Of a stretch of 64,000 nt of DNA, positions 1 through 5,949 are shown one piece after another. The notes below the pieces were generated by a model, which saw only the letters and a program-made list of their open reading frames with translations, had not been told where the DNA came from and did not search any database. A program made the translations under genes and the position numbers. Position 1 is the stretch's first letter. The number at the start of each line of letters is the position of its first letter. This stretch comes from Campylobacterales bacterium. GTDB lineage: Bacteria; Campylobacterota; Campylobacteria; Campylobacterales; Sulfurimonadaceae. The stretch spans positions 1 through 64,000 of the forward strand of contig JAFGVE010000024.1 of assembly GCA_016938175.1 (NCBI GenBank), read 5' to 3'.

Positions 1-2
1 GT

Positions 3-79
3 GGGTTCTTAGCTCAGTTGGTTAGAGCTCTCGGCTCATAACCGAGCGGTCGAGTGTTCGAGTCACTCAGAACCCACCA
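3..79 (+). tRNA. tRNA with CAT anticodon (elongator Met or Ile2)
   Basis: All cloverleaf arms can be drawn: acceptor GGGTTCT/AGAACCC, D stem GCTC/GAGC, anticodon stem CTCGG/CCGAG around loop CTCATAA (anticodon CAT at 37-39), T stem GAGTG/CACTC, discriminator A and an encoded CCA. It is not the initiator: base pair 1-72 is G-C and the anticodon stem lacks the GGG/CCC run. Whether it is elongator Met or lysidine-modified Ile2 cannot be settled by eye. It is the integration target of the element to its right and stays complete in the left copy. Confidence 0.93.
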
Positions 80-84
80 CTTAC
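15..84 (+). repeat. attL: 70-bp direct repeat inside the tRNA gene
   Basis: Bases 15-84 are identical to 7273-7342. The match starts in the D stem, runs through the CCA end and continues five bases past it (CTTAC). Identity stops at A85/T7343 on the right and T14/A7272 on the left. The complete tRNA sits on this side, so the element attP replaced the 3' part of the gene without loss. Confidence 0.93.
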
Positions 85-443
85 AAATCCCCTAAAGCCC
101 CCATAAACAAGTACTTTTAAAGCTGTTAATTGAGTTACTTATTATAGCTAAATATGTACTAATATCTCCTAAAAGTAACCAAAAGTTACCTAAAAAGTTA
201 CCATTTATCTTATAATCTAAAGTAACTCATAGAGCCCCTACAAGCTCTTTTATATGTTAGGTAAGGTATTTGTACCTATAAAGAGATATAAGGGCTTCTC
301 CTAACTCCTAGAGGTGTTTAAAGTCTATGTATGAGCTCTAATTGATAAGTGTTATCAATAAGGAGTGCTATGGGGGTATTTCAATCAATCCCATATAAGA
401 GAGAGCTCTGAGATATTTTTAATATTTTTCAGTTAGGTAGTTG
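85..443. other. Left-end noncoding segment of the element (359 bp)
   Basis: I see no credible ORF here. The segment holds the AAAAGTWACC cluster, a short hairpin AGGTATTTGTACCT, a palindrome ATTGATAA-GTG-TTATCAAT at 341-359 that could bind a dimeric regulator, and two copies of CAGTTAGGTA (430-439, 445-454) 15 bp apart, the second running into the 3' end of the next gene. It probably contains the left attachment-site arm. Confidence 0.5.
171..202. repeat. AAAAGTWACC repeats near attL, likely integrase arm sites
   Basis: Three direct copies of AAAAGT(A/T)ACC lie at 171-180, 181-190 and 193-202, spaced 10 and 12 bp, with a weaker AAAGTAACT at 219-227. The same word recurs beside attR and downstream of int. 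Position close to both att sites suggests arm-type binding sites for the integrase; binding is inference. Confidence 0.6.
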
Positions 444-1145
444 TCAGTTAGGTATAACTGAGGAATTAGAGTTTAACTCATCTGCAATCATCATAAGTTC
501 TTTCATAAAGTTCTTTAATGCAACATTACCTATCACTTCTTTTATCTGTAGCCCTTGACCTGAGCTTGATACATAAGGGAGTAATGCCTTTGCTAGATTA
601 AATCTGAGTTGCCCTCCTGCTTCTATAGCTCCATCAGTATAGAGTTTAAATACATAACCAAGTCTGATAGCAATATGATGAGAGTTGATTGTCTTGCTGT
701 AGTGGTCTTTTATGTATCTGCTAATCTTCTCTTTGCTGGAACATAGAGTTTCTTTTCTTGACCCCTTGAGTATCTCAATAGTAAATGCATAAGGGTTAGT
801 AAATAATTTATTAATTTTAGAGGCTAGTAATTCTACTGTATCTGAAGTAAAACCACTAGAGTATATTTTCCTTGCTGGTTTAGATACATCATTTCTGAAG
901 TTAAATGTAGTAGGGGAGTAAGTTCCATATTTATTTCTATCTTTCATATGCTCATAACATACACCTCCAAGTCTATGCCTATTATTAGTACAGCCATTTA
1001 CAGTACAAAGAAGTTTCATATTATTATGTATTCTTGGTAATGTAGTTTTTTGATTGTGTAGAATATGTGAGGGTTTAGTATCTTGATTATAATGTAATGG
1101 CTTCTTTGTAGGTTGTGGTATGAATTCTGTAAGTTTAAAATACAT
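444..1145 (-). CDS. Unknown protein with a zinc-finger-like C-x4-C-x10-C-x2-H motif
   Basis: A 233-aa protein I do not recognise. Residues 47-66 form C47-x4-C52-x10-C63-x2-H66 followed by basic residues and a Gly. This resembles the small zinc-binding motif found in many phage HNH-type and DNA-binding proteins, but no HNH catalytic core is visible. The rest is predicted soluble. The start at 1145 is supported by a good Shine-Dalgarno (AAGGAG, about 9 nt upstream); the internal ATG right before the motif at 1019 has none. It is divergent from the secreted small protein at 1207 and sits between the origin-like region and attL, a typical cargo position in integrated elements. DNA binding is inference from the motif. 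Confidence 0.7.
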   Translation of the reverse strand: MYFKLTEFIPQPTKKPLHYNQDTKPSHILHNQKTTLPRIHNNMKLLCTVNGCTNNRHRLGGVCYEHMKDRNKYGTYSPTTFNFRNDVSKPARKIYSSGFTSDTVELLASKINKLFTNPYAFTIEILKGSRKETLCSSKEKISRYIKDHYSKTINSHHIAIRLGYVFKLYTDGAIEAGGQLRFNLAKALLPYVSSSGQGLQIKEVIGNVALKNFMKELMMIADELNSNSSVIPN

Positions 1146-1206
1146 AATATTTATCTCCTTTCTTTGTATGATATAATTGATTGAATTGAATTTATAAGGT
1201 GTAAGT

Positions 1207-1524
1207 ATGTTAAAAATTATTATATGGATAATGTTGGTAGCTAGTGTAAGTTTCGCAAATAATGTAGAAGTTAAAGGCTGTCTCTTGAAAGTTGTAAATC
1301 AAGAGGGCTCATTTGCTAACTTAGATATGATTGATTTAAGAAAAGTTTCTAGAATATCTGTTGAGCAAAATAAAGATGATTTTACAATAGAGCTATATGT
1401 TTCAAACTCACTAGAAAGAATTTTTACTTATGAGGGGAGTACAGATAGTAAAAGTAAATACTATAAAAATACTGCAAATCTGAGTAAGATTATTGAAGCT
1501 ACTCAAACTTGTATGATGAAGTAA
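1207..1524 (+). CDS. Small secreted protein of unknown function
   Basis: A 105-aa protein with a clear N-terminal signal peptide (a hydrophobic stretch ending SFA before NN), so it is probably periplasmic after cleavage. The mature part has two Cys (one near each end) that could form a disulfide, and alternating hydrophobic and polar stretches suggesting beta structure. Start ATG has AAGGTG about 5 nt upstream. It is the only rightward gene in the element, divergent from the zinc-motif gene across about 60 bp. No family is recognised. A cargo role at the envelope, such as exclusion of competitors, is possible but unsupported. Confidence 0.7.
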   Translation: MLKIIIWIMLVASVSFANNVEVKGCLLKVVNQEGSFANLDMIDLRKVSRISVEQNKDDFTIELYVSNSLERIFTYEGSTDSKSKYYKNTANLSKIIEATQTCMMK

Positions 1525-1858
1525 ATAAAAATATATAGTAGTAATACAAAAGTGTGGTTGATTTTCCATAATCAGAACTTCATCTTTATATGGGTTTTCA
1601 ACTGCACTTTTTAGATACAGATATAGTAGTACAATAATATTATTAAACCCTATATGTTAGATACAATCAAGAGCCAAAAGGGGGCGAAGAATGAGCCCCT
1701 ATCAAGTCAAACTTTAGAGTGTAATACATATATATTTTATATCTTTTGTATCTAAATTATAGTTAATGTATTAAAGAAGTATTATAAGTGTATTATAATA
1801 GTATTAGAGCAAAATCCCTATCCTCTGTAATGCCATTGTTTAGGTACTTTAAGAGGGG

Positions 1859-2007
1859 TTCATTTTTACTTCGTTAACTCATTTTTACACTTGGTTAACT
1901 CATTTTTACATTTAGTAGTATTGTTGGTTAACTCATTTTTACATTTAGTTAATGACAATATATACTTGGTTAACTCATTTTTACATTTAGTTAATGAGAA
2001 TATATAC
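1859..2007. repeat. Iteron array, four exact copies of GTTAACTCATTTTTACA
   Basis: The 17-bp core occurs exactly at 1873-1889, 1894-1910, 1927-1943 and 1969-1985, with a partial copy (TTCATTTTTAC) at 1859-1869. Start-to-start distances are 21, 33 and 42 bp. The last two copies also share a longer 3' flank, ACATTTAGTTAATGA(C/G)AATATATAC, at 1941-1965 and 1983-2007. Direct repeats at roughly helical spacing beside a Rep_3-like gene are typical replication iterons that Rep binds. Confidence 0.85.
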
Positions 2008-2089
2008 AGCTATACATATATACTATGAAATATTTTGGCCAATCTCTTGTATCCACCTAAACAAGGGGCTTGTAGAGGATTTTAATTTT

Positions 2090-2123
2090 AGAAAGGAAAC
2101 TTACATTTTAAGAAAAGAAACTT
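2090..2123. repeat. Second direct-repeat pair, AGAAARGAAACTT
   Basis: AGAAAGGAAACTT (2090-2102) and AGAAAAGAAACTT (2111-2123) differ at one base and start 21 bp apart, the same period as the first two iterons. They lie between the iteron array and the end of rep and may bind a second origin protein or Rep. Confidence 0.5.
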
Positions 2124-2237
2124 TTGCCCCTCAGTAGTGCCTCAATATTCCGCCCCCCCATTAGAGTTTTCTTGTACTCCCACCTTGAGGGCTGAATAAT
2201 ATTACATAGGAATTTCTGTACCAACCCCATAGGGTGC

Positions 2238-3371
2238 CTAAAAGTCTATTGTAGCCTTCAAGTAAGGGTTTTCTATAATATTATATTTACTTTTATCTAC
2301 ATCACTTGGCAACTCCATAACTTCATTATCTGTAATAATTGCATAGTAACGACCATTAAGACCTAAGTAAGCATCAAGTTTATTTTCAAGTTCTGCCTCA
2401 TCTCTTGTACTCTCCATCAGGGGCAACTCTTCCATACCATCTATTATGTGAGCTTCTTCTTTTGTTACTTCTGGTACAAACTCCTCAGCCTTAGTAGTAG
2501 ATACCTCCTCATCAAACCACTCATCTTTAATATCCACATCAAAGATATCAACAGTATTATCCACCACTTTAGTCTTGCTTCTATTAGTACGAACATAAGC
2601 ATTTGCACTTCTAATACATTTATAATCAGTACCAATAACATCATTTATCTCTTTAAATGCTTTGCTTAATGTAGCACTTCTACTTTTGTTTGATTTTATT
2701 CTCTCCTCAAGATTGAGAAACTGTATTGCATCTTTGATTGATACATTTAGTTTCATTCCCAAATGATTATCTTGAGTTTTACCACCTTGCCCAATTACTT
2801 GTAAGTATCTATAAAGCTCTTTAGTATATATACTTTTAAAGGTTGGTAGATGCTCAATAGAAATGTACCTAGTTCCTCTCCCTTGCATCTGCTCAACAAA
2901 GCTTTTACTAATTCTATATTTAAACTTATCAGTCTGCTCATCAAACCTCAACCCATCACTAAATATTCTAAAATACCAATCTTCTACAGATGGCTTTGAT
3001 ACTTGAATACGAGTAAACTCTAGGCTCACTAATTGTTCTTTTAATTTGCTTCTATTATATCTATTATCAGCTTCTTTGATTAACCCTAAAAGTTTTGATA
3101 GACTTATTTCCACTTCTCCATCAAACCCCTCATAAGTAGTAAACTGTTTCCATTCAGATACTAAATAATCAATAATAATTCCATCAGATACATCAAGAGG
3201 TCTAACACCTGCAATCAAAAGCATTTCTCCTAAGTCATTTATTCTTATTGCCTCATACATAGCTGAACCATTATCATAAGTATTTAATTCATAAGAGCCA
3301 AGATACCAACTATAAACCATACTTGCTTCTCTAACAATAGGTGCTGTTCTGTTTAATTTAATTTCACTCAT
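2238..3371 (-). CDS. Replication initiator protein, Rep_3-like
   Basis: A 377-aa protein with the layout of plasmid Rep_3 initiators: two winged-helix-like regions at about residues 60-135 and 172-250. The second carries the family pattern of a Lys/Leu/Tyr-rich helix (YTKELYRYLQ), a helix beginning SIKDAIQFL, and a helix ending in KEIND. Such proteins bind iterons and open the origin. About 120 C-terminal residues are acidic and poorly conserved-looking. The start ATG lies 5 bp after the stop of the ribbon-helix-helix-like gene, so the two are cotranscribed, and the gene ends beside the iteron array. An initiator inside an integrated element implies an episomal phase or replication after excision. 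The family call comes from pattern, not a search. Confidence 0.72.
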   Translation of the reverse strand: MSEIKLNRTAPIVREASMVYSWYLGSYELNTYDNGSAMYEAIRINDLGEMLLIAGVRPLDVSDGIIIDYLVSEWKQFTTYEGFDGEVEISLSKLLGLIKEADNRYNRSKLKEQLVSLEFTRIQVSKPSVEDWYFRIFSDGLRFDEQTDKFKYRISKSFVEQMQGRGTRYISIEHLPTFKSIYTKELYRYLQVIGQGGKTQDNHLGMKLNVSIKDAIQFLNLEERIKSNKSRSATLSKAFKEINDVIGTDYKCIRSANAYVRTNRSKTKVVDNTVDIFDVDIKDEWFDEEVSTTKAEEFVPEVTKEEAHIIDGMEELPLMESTRDEAELENKLDAYLGLNGRYYAIITDNEVMELPSDVDKSKYNIIENPYLKATIDF

Positions 3372-3375
3372 ACCT

Positions 3376-3573
3376 CTATTCTCCCTCTGTTACAAAACTC
3401 ACATACCCAAACTCTGGAGCCTCTATTTTTTGTACTGATTTTTTCTCTGCATCTATAGACTTGTAACCCTCAATAATAAGAAACTCTACAAGCTCTTTTC
3501 TATTACACTTCATATAATCACACATACTATTCAATTTATGTTGGTATTTCTCCTCAATGTTTAACCTTAACAT
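3376..3573 (-). CDS. Ribbon-helix-helix (CopG-like) protein, possible rep regulator
   Basis: A 65-aa protein whose first 40 residues match the ribbon-helix-helix plan: a short strand (LRLNIEEKY), a helix, a tight turn (CNRKE) and a second helix (LVEFLIIEGYKS). Small CopG-type proteins ahead of rep genes often repress the rep promoter and set copy number. It has a strong Shine-Dalgarno (AAGGAG, 8 nt) and is followed after 4 bp by rep. A long hairpin lies immediately upstream of its ribosome binding site. Function is inferred from fold and position. Confidence 0.65.
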   Translation of the reverse strand: MLRLNIEEKYQHKLNSMCDYMKCNRKELVEFLIIEGYKSIDAEKKSVQKIEAPEFGYVSFVTEGE

Positions 3574-3599
3574 TTTACTTTCTCCTTGTCCTTTTAGAT

Positions 3600-3674
3600 T
3601 GTAGCTTCAAAGAACACTATAGACCAATCAAGGTGGACAAATACCTATAATCTATAATGCTCTTTGAAACTACA
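3600..3674 (-). promoter_or_regulatory. Long RNA hairpin in the leader of the CopG-like/rep transcript
   Basis: Arms 3600-3622 and 3652-3674 are complementary over 23 positions. As plus-strand DNA, 20 positions match and three do not; on the transcribed minus strand all three mismatches become G-U wobbles, so the RNA stem is unbroken. Inner pairs (AGGT/ACCT at 3631-3634 and 3643-3646) close part of the loop. It ends about 10-15 nt before the Shine-Dalgarno of the CopG-like gene. No U-run follows, so it is not a simple terminator. Translation or copy control is inferred. Confidence 0.6.
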
Positions 3675-3701
3675 TTCTCTTTAATCCCCAAGAGGGGACA
3701 C

Positions 3702-3848
3702 CTATTTTTTATCTGCCCTATAAGATTTAATAGCTAAGAATACAGTCATATTATCAGTACCATACCTCTCTGCAATTCTAGTAATAGACCATCTCTTTTT
3801 ATAGAGTAGATGCCACACTATCTTAGTAGCTAAATTATTCTCCAGCAT
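3702..3848 (-). CDS. 48-aa helix-turn-helix-like small protein (not in ORF track)
   Basis: The ATG at 3848 lies inside the last codons of the preceding gene (overlap 14 bp, different frame) and the ORF ends TAG at 3702. The translation has a convincing helix-turn-helix-like segment, WSITRIAERYGTDNMTVFLA, followed by a basic tail. The 3' part reads as well-formed protein although no track ORF covers it. Overlap with the upstream gene suggests translational coupling. A GC-rich mini-hairpin (TCCCC-AAGA-GGGGA) follows the stop. It could be a transcriptional regulator or a packaging/DNA-recognition helper; function unknown. Confidence 0.55.
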   Translation of the reverse strand: MLENNLATKIVWHLLYKKRWSITRIAERYGTDNMTVFLAIKSYRADKK

Positions 3849-4107
3849 CTCTGTAATGTGGGCTCATACTTTTTTTAGTAGCATCTAATATCAGAGAGTC
3901 AAGTAACTTTTTTACTCCCCCATCTGCTCCATCTTGTATTACTACTTCATCAAGTTTTAATTTAAGAAGTGATGCACTTGCAGAGAGTACACCTGAACTA
4001 ATTTCATACCCTTGACTCTCTGCTTCTGCTAAAGTATTGTTAGCAACTTTAAGAGCATTGAGGTAGAGCAGTTCCTTTTGCTTCTGTATTTCTTCACTCA
4101 TAGACAT
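3835..4107 (-). CDS. Unknown 90-aa helical protein
   Basis: No family recognised with confidence. The sequence is almost entirely helical: an N-terminal KQKELLYLNALKVANNTL stretch, then a Ser/Ala-rich helix and an amphipathic LLKLKL segment. This general plan (short helical hairpin, 'LSASASLLK') faintly recalls small terminase subunits of some podoviruses, but I regard that as a guess. It starts on the last base of the upstream stop codon and overlaps the 48-aa ORF downstream, so it belongs to the same operon. Confidence 0.6.
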   Translation of the reverse strand: MSMSEEIQKQKELLYLNALKVANNTLAEAESQGYEISSGVLSASASLLKLKLDEVVIQDGADGGVKKLLDSLILDATKKSMSPHYRDAGE

Positions 4108-4304
4108 TACCTTTCTCTCCTTATCTTAGAGAGCCAACCCTTAGCTCCCTTATGTTTCTTTCTCTGAGCTTCCTTATGTGCCATACTAATATTAAATAAC
4201 TCATATTCTTTTTCTTTTTGAGTCATCTTCAAGTAATTAGTTTCATCAGTACTGCTCATAACTTCCCCTCCATTTATCCAAGTACAAGTCACATCTCTGC
4301 TCAT
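4107..4304 (-). CDS. Unknown 65-aa basic protein
   Basis: Not recognised. The C-terminal half is strongly basic (HKEAQRKKHKGAKGWLSKIRRER), which would suit nucleic-acid binding. It overlaps the upstream gene by 4 bp (ATGA) and the downstream one by 1 bp, so translation is probably coupled. An internal ATG at residue 16 is an alternative start. Confidence 0.55.
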   Translation of the reverse strand: MSRDVTCTWINGGEVMSSTDETNYLKMTQKEKEYELFNISMAHKEAQRKKHKGAKGWLSKIRRER

Positions 4305-4555
4305 AAGACTTCCTCTGTCACATAAACCAAAGATGAGTTAAAGTTTGCATTTTGGTTAGCACCTGAGTAGATGCATTTAACTCCTGCCAAGTCCTTATCA
4401 TCTTTTGAGCCAATTTTATAGAGATAGCTCCCCACTTTATAATAGGTAGGTTTTATCTTTTGGTTTGCCCCCTCTCTATACTCTATTTTTACAAGGGAAA
4501 CTCCATCAAGTAGCACACTAATATCCATATACTCTGTTCCAAATCTAGTAAGCAT
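4301..4555 (-). CDS. Unknown 84-aa protein
   Basis: Not recognised. Predicted mostly beta (DISVLLDGVSLVKIEYRE, YYKVGSYLYKIG) with no signal peptide or membrane segment. The gap to the upstream gene is 2 bp and it overlaps the downstream gene by 4 bp, placing it in the same operon. GGTGGAG in the 3' end of the upstream gene may serve as ribosome binding site. Confidence 0.6.
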   Translation of the reverse strand: MLTRFGTEYMDISVLLDGVSLVKIEYREGANQKIKPTYYKVGSYLYKIGSKDDKDLAGVKCIYSGANQNANFNSSLVYVTEEVL

Positions 4556-4557
4556 AA

Positions 4558-5172
4558 TTATTTCTCCACCAAACTATCATCATTTAAGATACCAAAAGAC
4601 TCTGCACTTCCACCTGATTGTAAGTGTTCCATAAAGGCAGCCTCACTCTCTTGTTGAGCTTGTTGGTACATAGCATCTGCATTATATTCTTGAATACTCC
4701 CATCTCTGTTTTGTACATATACCTTACCTGTTTGGGGATTTTCAAAGGTAATAATCTCATCTTCATTAAATGAGTTTCTCTTAGCATCAAACTCCTTTCT
4801 TGTCTGCTCTAGTATCTCTTCATCAGTTATCCCATTGTTATAAGTATGGGCTGTAGATACAACCATCTCAAAGGAAGATGAGAGGTTATTATCAAGAGCA
4901 ACAGCTTCTTTACCTGCATTGAGTAATACCTGTATTTGATTATCATTCAGAGCTTCAATCCCACCTATACTATTTATATCTTTTTGTAATTCCATAGCCT
5001 TAGTTTTTACTTCTTCATTGTAACTTCTAGATGCCTCAGATAACATCACTCCAAGCATACTGTTTAAGTTACCTCTGCTCTGTCTATAGTTGCTCTCATC
5101 TGCTTTGTTAGCTACACCATTTGCAATTCTAAGTGCTTGTACCATCTCCATTTCTTCTTGTGTTAATTTCAT
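4558..5172 (-). CDS. Unknown 204-aa acidic helical protein
   Basis: Not recognised. The N-terminal two thirds look helical and Asn/Ala/Glu-rich; residues about 140-160 contain a short beta-hairpin-like 'ENPQTGKVYVQNRDGSIQEY', then a Gln-rich helix (YQQAQQESEAAF). No signal peptide or membrane segment. Strong Shine-Dalgarno AGGAG with 8-nt spacing to the ATG at 5172. It is the largest gene in the small-gene operon. The composition would fit a structural or scaffold-like role, but this is speculation. Confidence 0.65.
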   Translation of the reverse strand: MKLTQEEMEMVQALRIANGVANKADESNYRQSRGNLNSMLGVMLSEASRSYNEEVKTKAMELQKDINSIGGIEALNDNQIQVLLNAGKEAVALDNNLSSSFEMVVSTAHTYNNGITDEEILEQTRKEFDAKRNSFNEDEIITFENPQTGKVYVQNRDGSIQEYNADAMYQQAQQESEAAFMEHLQSGGSAESFGILNDDSLVEK

Positions 5173-5186
5173 TATTATTTCTCCTA

Positions 5187-5540
5187 TTAGATTGTTGTTA
5201 AGTTGTGTTCTATAACTCTGTCTTTTAAGTCTTTTTCAAAAGCTATATGTAAAAGCCTCTCCATATTCCTGCTGTACCAAGTCTTGTTTGGATTATCACT
5301 ACCATCTAAAGATAGTACATACTCCCCATTACTTGAAGTGTCTATTCTCCATCTTGCTGTGAGCTGATAGTCTTTAGCCAACTCATAGTACTCTTGAAGT
5401 AACTTTGTGGCTTCTCCTAACTCTGAGAGGTCTTTTATGAGCTGTTCTGATTTAGCTATTATTGAAGTAAATTCTCTGGACATAAATGTGCCATTGAGTA
5501 CCCAACAATTACTGCTGTCTTTGGTTGCAATATCAAGCAT
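5187..5540 (-). CDS. Unknown 117-aa protein
   Basis: Not recognised. An N-terminal beta-like start, a central coiled region (IIAKSEQLIKDLSELGEATKLLQEYYELAKDY), then a mixed C-terminal part rich in Trp/Arg. Cytoplasmic by composition. It begins 1 bp after the RHH-like gene and precedes the 204-aa gene by 14 bp. Confidence 0.6.
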   Translation of the reverse strand: MLDIATKDSSNCWVLNGTFMSREFTSIIAKSEQLIKDLSELGEATKLLQEYYELAKDYQLTARWRIDTSSNGEYVLSLDGSDNPNKTWYSRNMERLLHIAFEKDLKDRVIEHNLTTI

Positions 5541-5541
5541 C

Positions 5542-5748
5542 TTAATAGTCTGCCTTTATGTGTGCAACTGAGTTAATAATATCCATCTGTCTTGCTTCAA
5601 ACTCTTTGTCTAGTAAATATGCAAATACTCTAGCCTTTGTGAATTTAGTGTGAGTAGTAGCTTCAAGAAATAGTATTAACATTTCTAATCTTTTCTTTTC
5701 AAAGTATGTCAGCCTTGTTCTAAGCATATAGTCCTTTGTAAGTGCCAT
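5542..5748 (-). CDS. Small RHH-like protein, first gene of the operon
   Basis: A 68-aa protein with a possible ribbon-helix-helix plan: strand LRTRLTYFE, helix KKRLEMLILFLEATT, turn HTKFTKA, helix RVFAYLLDKEFEAR. It is first in the leftward chain of seven genes (5748 to 3702), the usual place for an autoregulator. AAGGAG lies upstream of the ATG. The fold assignment is weak; it may be a DNA-binding regulator or an accessory to excision. Confidence 0.5.
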   Translation of the reverse strand: MALTKDYMLRTRLTYFEKKRLEMLILFLEATTHTKFTKARVFAYLLDKEFEARQMDIINSVAHIKADY

Positions 5749-5889
5749 TGTTTGTGTTCTCCTTTTGTGTGTTAATGTAAAGATATTTATGTATCCTTTC
5801 TCTGTAATTGTCTATTTACAACATAGATTTTAAGAGCCCCATAAATAGGGAGTTTAGAGCCTTATAAGTGAGCATAAAAAGAGCTCCTA

Positions 5890-5936
5890 AAAAGTAACCT
5901 CCTCCTATAATAAGAGGGTATATTCTTAAAGTTACC
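5890..5936. repeat. AAAAGTAACC / TAAAGTTACC repeats downstream of int
   Basis: Bases 5890-5899 read AAAAGTAACC and 5927-5936 TAAAGTTACC, matching the clusters near attL and attR. They lie in the 201-bp gap between int and the small-gene operon, whose promoter must be in the same gap. They may be integrase sites or link recombination to operon expression. Confidence 0.45.
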
Positions 5937-5949
5937 CTAAATAAATAAA

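Larger units (their letters stand above)
1525..2237. other. Origin-like region of the integrated replicon (713 bp, noncoding)
   Basis: No convincing ORF. In order it holds two related strings ATATAGTAGTA(A) near 1533 and 1620, a GC-rich hairpin GGGGGC...GCCCC near 1680, a very AT-rich stretch with repeated GTATTATAA (about 1735-1815) suited to melting, the iteron array (1859-2007), and a second direct-repeat pair (2090-2123). It lies immediately downstream of the rep gene. AT-rich DNA plus iterons next to a Rep_3-type initiator is the standard layout of an iteron plasmid origin. Activity is inference. Confidence 0.65.

Noticed and set aside
341-359. FNR/CRP-type box (ATTGATAA-GTG-TTATCAAT)
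   Set aside because: The half-sites TTGAT and ATCAA are 7 bp apart, not the 4 bp of an FNR/CRP box, and no gene starts close by. Kept only as an unassigned palindrome.
1859-2007. CRISPR-like repeat array
   Set aside because: The spacers are unequal and short (4, 16, 25 bp), the repeat is 17 bp, and there are no cas genes. Iterons next to rep explain it.
2448-2669. ORF of 73 aa on the plus strand
   Set aside because: It is the shadow of rep: low complexity, no ribosome site, and it lies fully inside a better gene.
3685-3698. Rho-independent terminator at TCCCC-AAGA-GGGGA
   Set aside because: The stem is only 5 bp and no T run follows directly on the transcribed strand.
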